Assembly (NCBI GenBank): GCA_014730055.1
Contig: WJIV01000052.1
Coordinates: 1 to 30,766, forward strand
Origin: Candidatus Bathyarchaeota archaeon
Lineage (GTDB): Archaea > Thermoproteota > Bathyarchaeia > TCS64
Direction: 5' to 3'
Length of the DNA stretch: 30,766 bases
The notes under the pieces are model-generated. The model had not been told where the DNA came from, did no database searches, and worked only from the letters and a program-made list of their open reading frames with translations. Of this stretch, positions 1-5,895 are shown one piece after another. Numbering within the stretch: position 1 is the stretch's first letter; each line of letters starts with the position of its first letter. A program made the translations under genes and the position numbers.

Positions 1-1
1 C

Positions 2-616
2 CTTTGTGTTAAGCCAGGGGATATTGAGAAAGTACTATTAGAAATTAAGGATGAAATAAAGGGTAAACTGGTTATCTCTACAGCGGCAATAATTCCACTG
101 GAATTCTTTGAGGCAACAGCTCCCTTGGCGAGATATGTAAGGACCATGCCCAACATTGCTGCAATGTCCGGGGAGTCATTTACAGGTTATTGTATGGGAT
201 CTACTACAACGCTTAATGATAAAGATACAACTGAGACGTTACTGAAAACTATGGGTATCTGCATGGAGGTAGAAGAGAAATACATGGATGCAATTACTGG
301 ACTTAGTGGAAGTGGACCTGCGTACGTTGCAATTGTAATTGATGCACTTACATATGCTGGTCTTAGGGTTGGTTTGCCAAGGGAGCTTTCAAAAGCTGCA
401 TCGGCTCAATCAGTCTTAGGGGCAGCAAAACTGCTTATTGATGGTATATACACACCATCGGAAATTGAAGAGATGGTCACAACCCCTGGAGGTACAACCA
501 TTGAAGGTATATACGAGATTGAAGATGGAAAACTCAGGACCGCTTTAATGAATGCAGTACAGTCCGCTACCAATAAGTGTACAAATATAAGATATAAGTG
601 GGAAAAGGAAAGCTAA
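2..616 (+). CDS. proC: Pyrroline-5-carboxylate reductase, 5' end cut by the window edge
   Basis: The frame is open from base 2 with no start codon, so the gene begins upstream; 204 residues are visible of the usual ~270. The enzyme reduces 1-pyrroline-5-carboxylate to proline with NAD(P)H, the last step of proline synthesis, in the cytoplasm. Seen here are the end of the Rossmann domain (LCVKPGDIEKVL, then VISTAAIIPL), the conserved YVRTMPNIAAMSGES stretch, and the helical dimerisation domain with GLSGSGPAYV, GLPRELSKAAS and VTTPGGTTIEG, which are the signature of the family's substrate-binding and dimer region. Within the open frame a TTG at 125 could be mistaken for a start, but homologous sequence continues upstream of it. 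The next gene follows after 46 bases on the same strand with its own ribosome binding site, so co-transcription is possible. The family assignment is secure. Confidence 0.95.
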   Translation, partial: LCVKPGDIEKVLLEIKDEIKGKLVISTAAIIPLEFFEATAPLARYVRTMPNIAAMSGESFTGYCMGSTTTLNDKDTTETLLKTMGICMEVEEKYMDAITGLSGSGPAYVAIVIDALTYAGLRVGLPRELSKAASAQSVLGAAKLLIDGIYTPSEIEEMVTTPGGTTIEGIYEIEDGKLRTALMNAVQSATNKCTNIRYKWEKES

Positions 617-651
617 ACAATATAATTCAACTACGTACTATATTTCTCCTT

Positions 652-655
652 GAGG
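652..655 (+). promoter_or_regulatory. Shine-Dalgarno GAGG for the D-aminoacylase gene
   Basis: GAGG lies seven bases before the ATG at 663. It supports that start and suggests translation from a leadered, possibly polycistronic message with proC, unlike the many apparently leaderless genes in this window. Confidence 0.6.
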
Positions 656-662
656 AATTCAA

Positions 663-2297
663 ATGGAATATGATATTATCATACGCAATGGTAGAATAAT
701 TGATGGGACGGGTAATCCTTGGTATAACGCGGATTTATGTTTAAAAGATTCTAGAATCGTGGGTATCGGGAAGATAAATGCTGATGCTAGAAAGGAAATC
801 GATGCTTCCGGTTTAATAGTAAGCCCTGGATTTATTGATGCTCATAGCCATGCAGATTTTAATACGCTACTATATCGAGAAATGGAGAACCTTGTGCATC
901 AGGGTATTACTACAGTTATTGCTGGGCAGTGCGGTTCAAGTCCTGCGCCAGTAAGTGAAAAAAATAGAGAACAAGCACAAAAAGAAATTGATGCAATTCT
1001 CCCTGAAGGAATGGAACTCAAGATCGATTGGAGTACTTTTGATGAGTACTTGTTAGAGGAAGAGAAAAGTGGGTTAGGTGCTAATGTAGCTCATTTAGTT
1101 GGTCATGGGGCAATAAGAGGGGCGGGTATGGGTCTAGATGCAAGGGAACCCACCACCGAAGAATTAGAAACGATGAAAAAACTTACAGCTGAGGCTATGA
1201 GAGCAGGAGCTTTTGGACTCAGTTCTGGTTTGATATACCCTCCAGGGATATATGCAGGGACAGATGAGTTAGTTGAATTAGCAAAAGTCGCTTCGCAGTA
1301 TGGAGGCATATATGACTCACATATAAGAGGTGAGGGTAAAACTCTCATTAAAGCTTTAGAGGAAGCCATTTTAATTGGTGATAAGGCTAATGTACCTGTT
1401 CAAATTAGCCACCACAAGGTTGCAAGTAAATCCATTTGGGGTAAGAGTAAAGATACCCTTCAGATGTTTGAGGATGCTAGGGAGCGAGGTATTGATGTAA
1501 CAGTTGACCAATACCCCTACAAAGCTGGATCAACAAGTCTGATGACCTTATTACCACCTTGGGCTCACGATGGTGGAAAAGATGAGGCGCTAAAAAGACT
1601 TAGAGATGTTGAAAAGCGTAAAAGAATGAGAAAAGATATCGAGAATGGAATATCGGGGTGGGAGAATTTCGCTGGTGAATTAGGTTGGAAAAATGTTTAC
1701 GTCACTTCGGTTAATACGGAAGAAAATAAACCAATTGAAGGTATGAACATTTCAGAATTAAAAGAGTATAAGAATGAAGAAGATGAATTTACAGCCTTGT
1801 ATAAACTTCTATTAGAGGAGGAGGGATCTGCTGGCATGGTTATTTTCTATGGAGATGAAGAAGACGTTAGACGTATAATGAAGCATCCCCTACACATGGT
1901 CGGCACCGACGCTGGTAGTTGCACTGTAGAAGGACCATTTTGTAAGGGTAAACCTCATCCTAGGCATTATGGAACATATCCCAGGATCCTTGGTACATAT
2001 GTTAGAGAAGAAAAGGTCCTAACCCTTGAGGAAGCTATCCGTAAAATGACAAGTTTTCCTGCTCAGAGGTTCGGTATAAAAGATAGGGGGCTTATTAGAA
2101 ATGGAATGTGGGCAGATATTGCAATATTTGATATTGAGGAAGTGGCAGAGAGGTCCACATATCAGGACCCACATCAATTTCCATCTGGTTACCACTACGT
2201 GATTGTCAATGGTGAGGTTACACTAAATGAGGGTAGATACAAGCCTGTGCTGGCGGGAAAAACTCTTCGCAAAAAGATAGATTTTTTAAATTTATAA
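663..2297 (+). CDS. N-acyl-D-amino-acid deacylase (D-aminoacylase family amidohydrolase)
   Basis: A 544-residue member of the amidohydrolase-3 / D-aminoacylase group, which removes the acyl group from N-acyl-D-amino acids. An N-terminal beta-sandwich (residues 1-55) precedes a TIM-barrel. The metal ligands known in the family can be placed: H61 and H63 (DAHSHAD), C90 (GQCGSSPAP, the unusual cysteine ligand), H220 (DSHIRGEG), H250 (QISHHK) and an Asp near 417 (VGTDAGSC). The C-terminus has HPRHYGTYPRIL, the TSFPAQRFGI helix and GMWADIAIFD, typical of the fold. There is no signal peptide, so it is cytoplasmic. Some relatives act on dihydropyrimidines or D-Glu/D-Asp derivatives, so the exact substrate is open. 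It may be read with proC and it converges on the DapB-like gene. With the racemase-like AroM protein at 23132 it hints at D-amino acid use, but that link is inference. Confidence 0.9.
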   Translation: MEYDIIIRNGRIIDGTGNPWYNADLCLKDSRIVGIGKINADARKEIDASGLIVSPGFIDAHSHADFNTLLYREMENLVHQGITTVIAGQCGSSPAPVSEKNREQAQKEIDAILPEGMELKIDWSTFDEYLLEEEKSGLGANVAHLVGHGAIRGAGMGLDAREPTTEELETMKKLTAEAMRAGAFGLSSGLIYPPGIYAGTDELVELAKVASQYGGIYDSHIRGEGKTLIKALEEAILIGDKANVPVQISHHKVASKSIWGKSKDTLQMFEDARERGIDVTVDQYPYKAGSTSLMTLLPPWAHDGGKDEALKRLRDVEKRKRMRKDIENGISGWENFAGELGWKNVYVTSVNTEENKPIEGMNISELKEYKNEEDEFTALYKLLLEEEGSAGMVIFYGDEEDVRRIMKHPLHMVGTDAGSCTVEGPFCKGKPHPRHYGTYPRILGTYVREEKVLTLEEAIRKMTSFPAQRFGIKDRGLIRNGMWADIAIFDIEEVAERSTYQDPHQFPSGYHYVIVNGEVTLNEGRYKPVLAGKTLRKKIDFLNL

Positions 2298-2339
2298 TTT
2301 TTTGATATTTAAAAAAATAATTCGAGAAATTTATTTCTC
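2297..2339. terminator. Bidirectional terminator between convergent genes
   Basis: Two nested palindromes fill the gap. ATTTTTT-gatattt-AAAAAAAT (2297-2318) gives oligo-T on either strand. GAGAAAT-tt-ATTTCTC (2324-2339) is a perfect 7-bp stem that overlaps the last codons of the minus-strand gene. Read on the minus strand it is followed by T-rich sequence. Archaeal termination mostly relies on oligo-T, so the T runs are the stronger evidence. Confidence 0.6.
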
Positions 2340-3377
2340 TTTGATATATTTTCCGAAGTGTTCAGGAGTTGCATGTACTACAGGTAAATCTACCATAGTT
2401 TTCAATCCAGGCTCTGAATTGATAACGTGAGGAATCATGTTAGTGGTCATTGCTATAGTGCCATGGTCTCCGTGAACACACGGACTTATCTTCTGATGAA
2501 TTGGTGGAACTCCCTCAATATCGACGCTGTCAAATTCCTCTGGTGCGCCTATATATGCCCTGAAATCCATTGTGATCTTAGCCTCTCCATCAACTATTCC
2601 ATATGCCATTTGTTTTGTTCCTGCGTTTACTCCTTTAGGAACCTTTATCGCGTCACTTTCAACATCGTGATCTAGCAAAACTGCCTCTGGAGGATCTACC
2701 TTGATCTCTTCAAGCTCCCACTTAAGACTATCAGAGATCATTTGGATGCTCTGCTCAAGACCTACATGTCCAGTTATCTTTCCACTATCTATTGCTTTTC
2801 TAAACTCATCTTTAGTCATCCCAGCACCTATCTTCTTCTGGAATGGAATTCTACGAGTTGCTGCATTCATTTGCCTTGTTACATATATGGATTCAACCTG
2901 TTCACAGGGGCCAGTAAGGAATGTTGGAAGTGTGTCCATTAGGAAACCGGGGTTAATTCCAGTTCCGAGAAGAGTTGCACCATGTACCTTTGCTATATCA
3001 TCAAGTTTATTAGCATATTTTGTTCCTTCTTCGGTTGCATAAGGGTATCCTAGCTCCTCACAAGTACTCACAATATTTATTCCATGATTTAATATCTGAT
3101 CAAATTGATCAAAAACTTGTCTAAGGTAACTAAGAGTTGTGTGGCATACTACATCAGGGTTTGTCTCTGCGAGAACTTTATCTGCATCATCTGATATTAA
3201 GACTCCAATTTTTTCCTGTCCTAGAACCTCTCCTAGATCTTTCCCAATAATATCAGGGTTAATATCAATTGCTCCGACAATCTCTATTCCTTCTTTTGTA
3301 AGAAGATACTTGGCAAGTCTTCTACCAATAACTCCGATACCGTAAGAGACGACTTTAACGTTCTTCATTATGTTCAC
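2331..3377 (-). CDS. DapB-fold NAD(P)-dependent dehydrogenase, 2,4-diaminopentanoate dehydrogenase-like
   Basis: A 348-residue oxidoreductase with an N-terminal Rossmann motif (YGIGVIGRRLA, residues 12-22; acidic D38 after strand 2) and the dihydrodipicolinate-reductase-like layout, including VSTCEELGYPY and GTGINPGFLMDTLP. Its length and these motifs match the group holding 2,4-diaminopentanoate dehydrogenase of ornithine fermentation rather than true DapB (~250-270 aa). No ornithine aminomutase or thiolase-like partner lies in the window, so that role is not shown; an amino-acid dehydrogenase or amine-forming activity is the safest statement. The start is a GTG at 3377; an ATG three codons in (3368) is an equally good candidate. 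A TATA-like element (3398-3409) centres 27 bases before the GTG, so the transcript would be almost leaderless. The gene converges on the D-aminoacylase gene. Confidence 0.75.
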   Translation of the reverse strand: MNIMKNVKVVSYGIGVIGRRLAKYLLTKEGIEIVGAIDINPDIIGKDLGEVLGQEKIGVLISDDADKVLAETNPDVVCHTTLSYLRQVFDQFDQILNHGINIVSTCEELGYPYATEEGTKYANKLDDIAKVHGATLLGTGINPGFLMDTLPTFLTGPCEQVESIYVTRQMNAATRRIPFQKKIGAGMTKDEFRKAIDSGKITGHVGLEQSIQMISDSLKWELEEIKVDPPEAVLLDHDVESDAIKVPKGVNAGTKQMAYGIVDGEAKITMDFRAYIGAPEEFDSVDIEGVPPIHQKISPCVHGDHGTIAMTTNMIPHVINSEPGLKTMVDLPVVHATPEHFGKYIKEK

Positions 3378-3397
3378 GCTTAAACATGTGATTAATG

Positions 3398-3409
3398 TTT
3401 TATATTTTA
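3398..3409 (-). promoter_or_regulatory. TATA box of the DapB-like dehydrogenase gene
   Basis: On the minus strand this reads TAAAATATAAAA, centred about 27 bases upstream of the GTG start and 36 upstream of the alternative ATG. That fits an archaeal TATA element driving a leaderless or nearly leaderless mRNA. Confidence 0.5.
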
Positions 3410-3448
3410 CTACTCGGGTAGAATAAAGCTATTAGATTAAGCGATATT

Positions 3449-4450
3449 TTAGGTATTTTGTTCTTGAGTCTCGACATTTCTTATTTTAAGACTTAAGGAG
3501 TATACTGGATCCCATTCACTTCTTTTTGCATAAAGTGTGGTAAGGAATATTATTGTCCCAGGTAGAAGGAAAAAAAGTATTCTCTGATAAGCTCTATTAA
3601 ATGCTGGGGTCTCCTCCATAAGAAGCCATGTAATTGGGAGTGTACTTCCCTCTAGTGTCCACCATTGACTTGGAGTTATACCCATTGTCCACCATACGAG
3701 ATCGCATGCAATTGGTATCATTACAATTACCAAGTGATATAGCCAGATCATAAGACCCATATCGTCGTCGTTAACTGATAATGGGAGAATTAAACATCCA
3801 AAATACCAAGCTATTAATGCCATATATTCTATCCCAGCAGCCCTTCCTGGATCCAGGTATAGCTCAACCAGAACCAATACGGAGACTAAAAAAGGTAATA
3901 TCGATAAGTAGTTAAATCTTCCATCTTTTGAAGTGGAACTCTTTGGTAAAATATAATCATAAAAGAATGATACTATCATATAGAATGCAACCAGAAGAAA
4001 TCCCTTTAATGTTTTGATAAAAAGAGAAAAATAACCAATTATTGGTATTCTATTTATTACTTTTCCGACAACATTCGAGTGTGGCACCGGGACTGCGTCA
4101 GGGTAGGCATTATTATCCCCTTTTGTTGTGAATACCCATCCATTTTCCATCAAATTTTTTTCAATAGCCCTATGAACTATGTATTCGTCTTCGAACCCAG
4201 GACGTAGAAACACAAGAATATCACCATCAGGTGGACCTCCTGCCTGGACATTATCGAAATTGTCTATAGCTTGTATAAAAATAAAATCACCTACACCTAA
4301 TGTTGGTACCATACTCTGGCTTATTACAACCATCATGGGGTTGTCTGTACCCAGGGCTTTCCTAAGAACAAATGTACCTCCATAAAACAGAGCTATTAAT
4401 ACTATAAACGTAGCTCCATACCTAAGGAGTTCCTTTGTTTCCTCATTCAT
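3449..4450 (-). CDS. S26B signal peptidase I with a polytopic C-terminal membrane extension
   Basis: A 333-residue membrane protease that would cut signal peptides from exported proteins. An N-terminal membrane helix (residues 11-30) is followed by the catalytic domain with ISQSMVPTLGVGD (nucleophile S46), the archaeal S26B His (VHRAI, H93) and TKGDNNAYPD (D112 and D118, spaced as the two aspartates of archaeal enzymes). The catalytic part ends near residue 140. The remaining ~190 residues carry about five further hydrophobic segments (around 140-170, 182-200, 207-226, 232-258 and 290-310), so it is much longer than usual family members (~180-220 aa). The function of the extension is unknown. 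It starts six bases after the TFE-beta gene and is probably the last gene of the TBP operon. The signal peptidase identity is firm; the role of the extra domain is not. Confidence 0.88.
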   Translation of the reverse strand: MNEETKELLRYGATFIVLIALFYGGTFVLRKALGTDNPMMVVISQSMVPTLGVGDFIFIQAIDNFDNVQAGGPPDGDILVFLRPGFEDEYIVHRAIEKNLMENGWVFTTKGDNNAYPDAVPVPHSNVVGKVINRIPIIGYFSLFIKTLKGFLLVAFYMIVSFFYDYILPKSSTSKDGRFNYLSILPFLVSVLVLVELYLDPGRAAGIEYMALIAWYFGCLILPLSVNDDDMGLMIWLYHLVIVMIPIACDLVWWTMGITPSQWWTLEGSTLPITWLLMEETPAFNRAYQRILFFLLPGTIIFLTTLYAKRSEWDPVYSLSLKIRNVETQEQNT

Positions 4451-4456
4451 GCCTAA

Positions 4457-4825
4457 TTATTCCTGAGCGAATTTGACATCTATCCTCGGATCAATCCAAG
4501 CCGTTAGAGCAGAACAAATAGTAGGATCATTTGTACCTCCTCTGAAGCATTTATCCATCTCAGCACAAATTAAGCACGGACACCCTTTAACCGAATCGAG
4601 GGTTACCGGTTCTCGTCTAAAGAATAAACGATATGTCCATCGTCCATCACTCAGCTCTTTCTCCCGAGTTATTTTTTCTTTTTCCTCGAACCTTGTTGCT
4701 AGCCTACTTCCTTCCCGGCTGCTTACTTCTAATTCCTTCCAAAGTTCGCTTTGAAGGAGGCCTTCATCTCCCGCTTCGAAAATCAGTCTTAGGGCTTCTT
4801 TATCTAGGTCTTCTTTTTTTGGCAA
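4457..4825 (-). CDS. Transcription factor TFE-beta (RPC34/RPC39-like), short form with Fe-S motif
   Basis: A 122-residue protein with an N-terminal winged-helix region (residues 8-70) and a C-terminal cysteine cluster at C82, C84, C87, C93 and C104. The run C84-x2-C87-x5-C93-x10-C104, with GG after the third cysteine and Trp in TAW near the end, reproduces the spacing of the cubane Fe-S domain of human RPC39 (Pol III) and archaeal TFE-beta. In crenarchaea TFE-beta pairs with TFE-alpha to help open promoters. The window has no TFE-alpha gene. It lies directly downstream of TBP, which supports a role in initiation. The start is a TTG with a good Shine-Dalgarno that overlaps the TBP stop codon. 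A generic winged-helix regulator is the alternative, but the Fe-S spacing argues against it. Confidence 0.8.
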   Translation of the reverse strand: MPKKEDLDKEALRLIFEAGDEGLLQSELWKELEVSSREGSRLATRFEEKEKITREKELSDGRWTYRLFFRREPVTLDSVKGCPCLICAEMDKCFRGGTNDPTICSALTAWIDPRIDVKFAQE

Positions 4826-4833
4826 ATTATTAT

Positions 4834-4840
4834 CTCCTTT
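4834..4840 (-). promoter_or_regulatory. Shine-Dalgarno AAAGGAG for TFE-beta, overlapping the TBP stop codon
   Basis: On the minus strand AAAGGAG ends eight bases before the TTG start and shares bases with the TBP stop codon (4839-4841). It fixes the TTG as the start and points to translational coupling of TBP and TFE-beta from one message. Confidence 0.7.
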
Positions 4841-5423
4841 AATCCCAGTATATCAGCGCATAATCTTCTAATGTGTCATATAGTTTCTCTACTGCTTCTT
4901 GAACCATTCCCTCATATTTTGCCCCAGTGCAAACAAGTTTTCCAGACGCGAATAGCAACATAACTACTTTGGGTTCTCTCATCCTGTAGATCAGGCCTGG
5001 AAACTGTTCAGGTTCGTACATCACATTCTCCATTATATCAGCAGCTGTCTCTAGATCGATCTTGCCATGAAGATTCGCTGAGGCTACTATATTTTGAATA
5101 GTTATCTTTGGTTTTCCTAATATAACTATACCATTGTTTTTGAGTTCTTCTACTACCTTATTAACCGCATTATGAGCCATTTTTTCAGATTTAGCTCCTG
5201 TACAAACCATTTTACCTGAACCGAAGATCAGGGTTGCGGTCTTAGGTTTTTTAAGTCTGAACACAAGGCCTGGAAACTGCTTGGGACGATACTCAACGTT
5301 TCTGAATACTTTCATTATAGCCAATAGATCTATTTGCTGATCAAGGGTAGCTGAAGCTACAACATTTTCTATACTTATATCTAGATCTTTTGGTCTAATG
5401 TCCGCCTCGTCCTCAAAGTCCAT
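4839..5423 (-). CDS. tbp: TATA-box-binding protein (TBP)
   Basis: A 194-residue TBP core made of two direct repeats (residues ~16-96 and ~107-187), each with the pattern I-x-N-[IV]-V-A-S-A, then QFPGL, then GK-x-VCTGAK. All four phenylalanines expected to kink DNA can be placed: F50 and F67 in the first repeat, F141 and F158 in the second. The short N-terminus is acidic (MDFEDEAD) and there is no long acidic C-terminal tail. The protein binds promoter TATA boxes and recruits TFB and RNA polymerase. It follows the 108-residue unknown gene by 22 bases and precedes TFE-beta by 13, with coupled translation signals, so the three are very likely one transcript. Identity is certain; only the number of TBP paralogues in the genome is unknown. 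Confidence 0.98.
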   Translation of the reverse strand: MDFEDEADIRPKDLDISIENVVASATLDQQIDLLAIMKVFRNVEYRPKQFPGLVFRLKKPKTATLIFGSGKMVCTGAKSEKMAHNAVNKVVEELKNNGIVILGKPKITIQNIVASANLHGKIDLETAADIMENVMYEPEQFPGLIYRMREPKVVMLLFASGKLVCTGAKYEGMVQEAVEKLYDTLEDYALIYWD

Positions 5424-5445
5424 TCTAGTGTCACACCTTAATCCA

Positions 5446-5772
5446 TTAAAGTTCGCTTACTTTAGCAAGAACGTCTTCTGGGAGTAAATCCTGGTTTTTA
5501 ATTTCAATAATTGGGAAAGAGTTCATATTTGGATCATTGTTGAAGCTATCGGACACACTTACTTCTCCACTGTAACTGTTATATATAATAAAGGATCCAT
5601 CTATCTCCTCATCTAGTTTTACAAAGTAAAGAAAAACCTGGCTTAGGGTCCCTCCGACTATAAAATATAGATGTTTCTCATTCCATTTCATATGTTGAAT
5701 GACATTGGTTGTAGGAGATGAAGCAACGAGCATGACTATATCCCTTATTTCCGCAAGTTGAACAAACTTCAT
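5446..5772 (-). CDS. Conserved-looking 108-residue protein of unknown function heading the TBP operon
   Basis: I do not recognise a family. The product has no signal peptide, membrane helix, cysteine cluster or obvious DNA-binding helix-turn-helix. It begins MKFVQLAEIRDIVMLVAS, then has alternating hydrophobic strands (HLYFIVGG, QVFLYFVKL, SFIIYNSY) and ends with an acidic helix (DLLPEDVLAKVSEL). This suggests a small, mostly beta, cytosolic domain. It is first in the apparent operon with TBP 22 bases downstream, and a well-placed TATA box precedes it at 5801-5809. Reading frame quality, position and promoter support a real gene. A role connected with transcription is only guilt by association. 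Confidence 0.7.
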   Translation of the reverse strand: MKFVQLAEIRDIVMLVASSPTTNVIQHMKWNEKHLYFIVGGTLSQVFLYFVKLDEEIDGSFIIYNSYSGEVSVSDSFNNDPNMNSFPIIEIKNQDLLPEDVLAKVSEL

Positions 5773-5800
5773 GGCTTTCCTTATTTAAGTTGCATTTGCG

Positions 5801-5809
5801 ATATATAAA
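5801..5809 (-). promoter_or_regulatory. TATA box of the TBP operon
   Basis: The minus strand reads TTTATATAT, centred 33 bases from the ATG at 5772, giving a predicted leader of about six bases. A perfect 10-bp palindrome TATTTAAATA (5811-5820) sits immediately upstream. As the operon encodes TBP itself, autoregulation is possible, but nothing here shows it. Confidence 0.55.
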
Positions 5810-5854
5810 CTATTTAAATAACTTTTTTTAGAGTTCTTATTTTCACTGTTTGTG

Positions 5855-5867
5855 CTTAAATAATATA
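5855..5867 (+). promoter_or_regulatory. TATA box of the M14 peptidase gene
   Basis: CTTAAATAATATA is centred about 35 bases upstream of the TTG start at 5896. The predicted transcription start falls within about eight bases of the start codon. It lies back to back with the promoter of the TBP operon. Confidence 0.5.
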
Positions 5868-5895
5868 TGCTATATTTAAGATGCTGTGATATGAT

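Noticed and set aside
1103..1369. Antisense open frames inside large genes, such as this one
   Set aside because: They are shadows of well-supported genes on the other strand, with no domain or start signals of their own.
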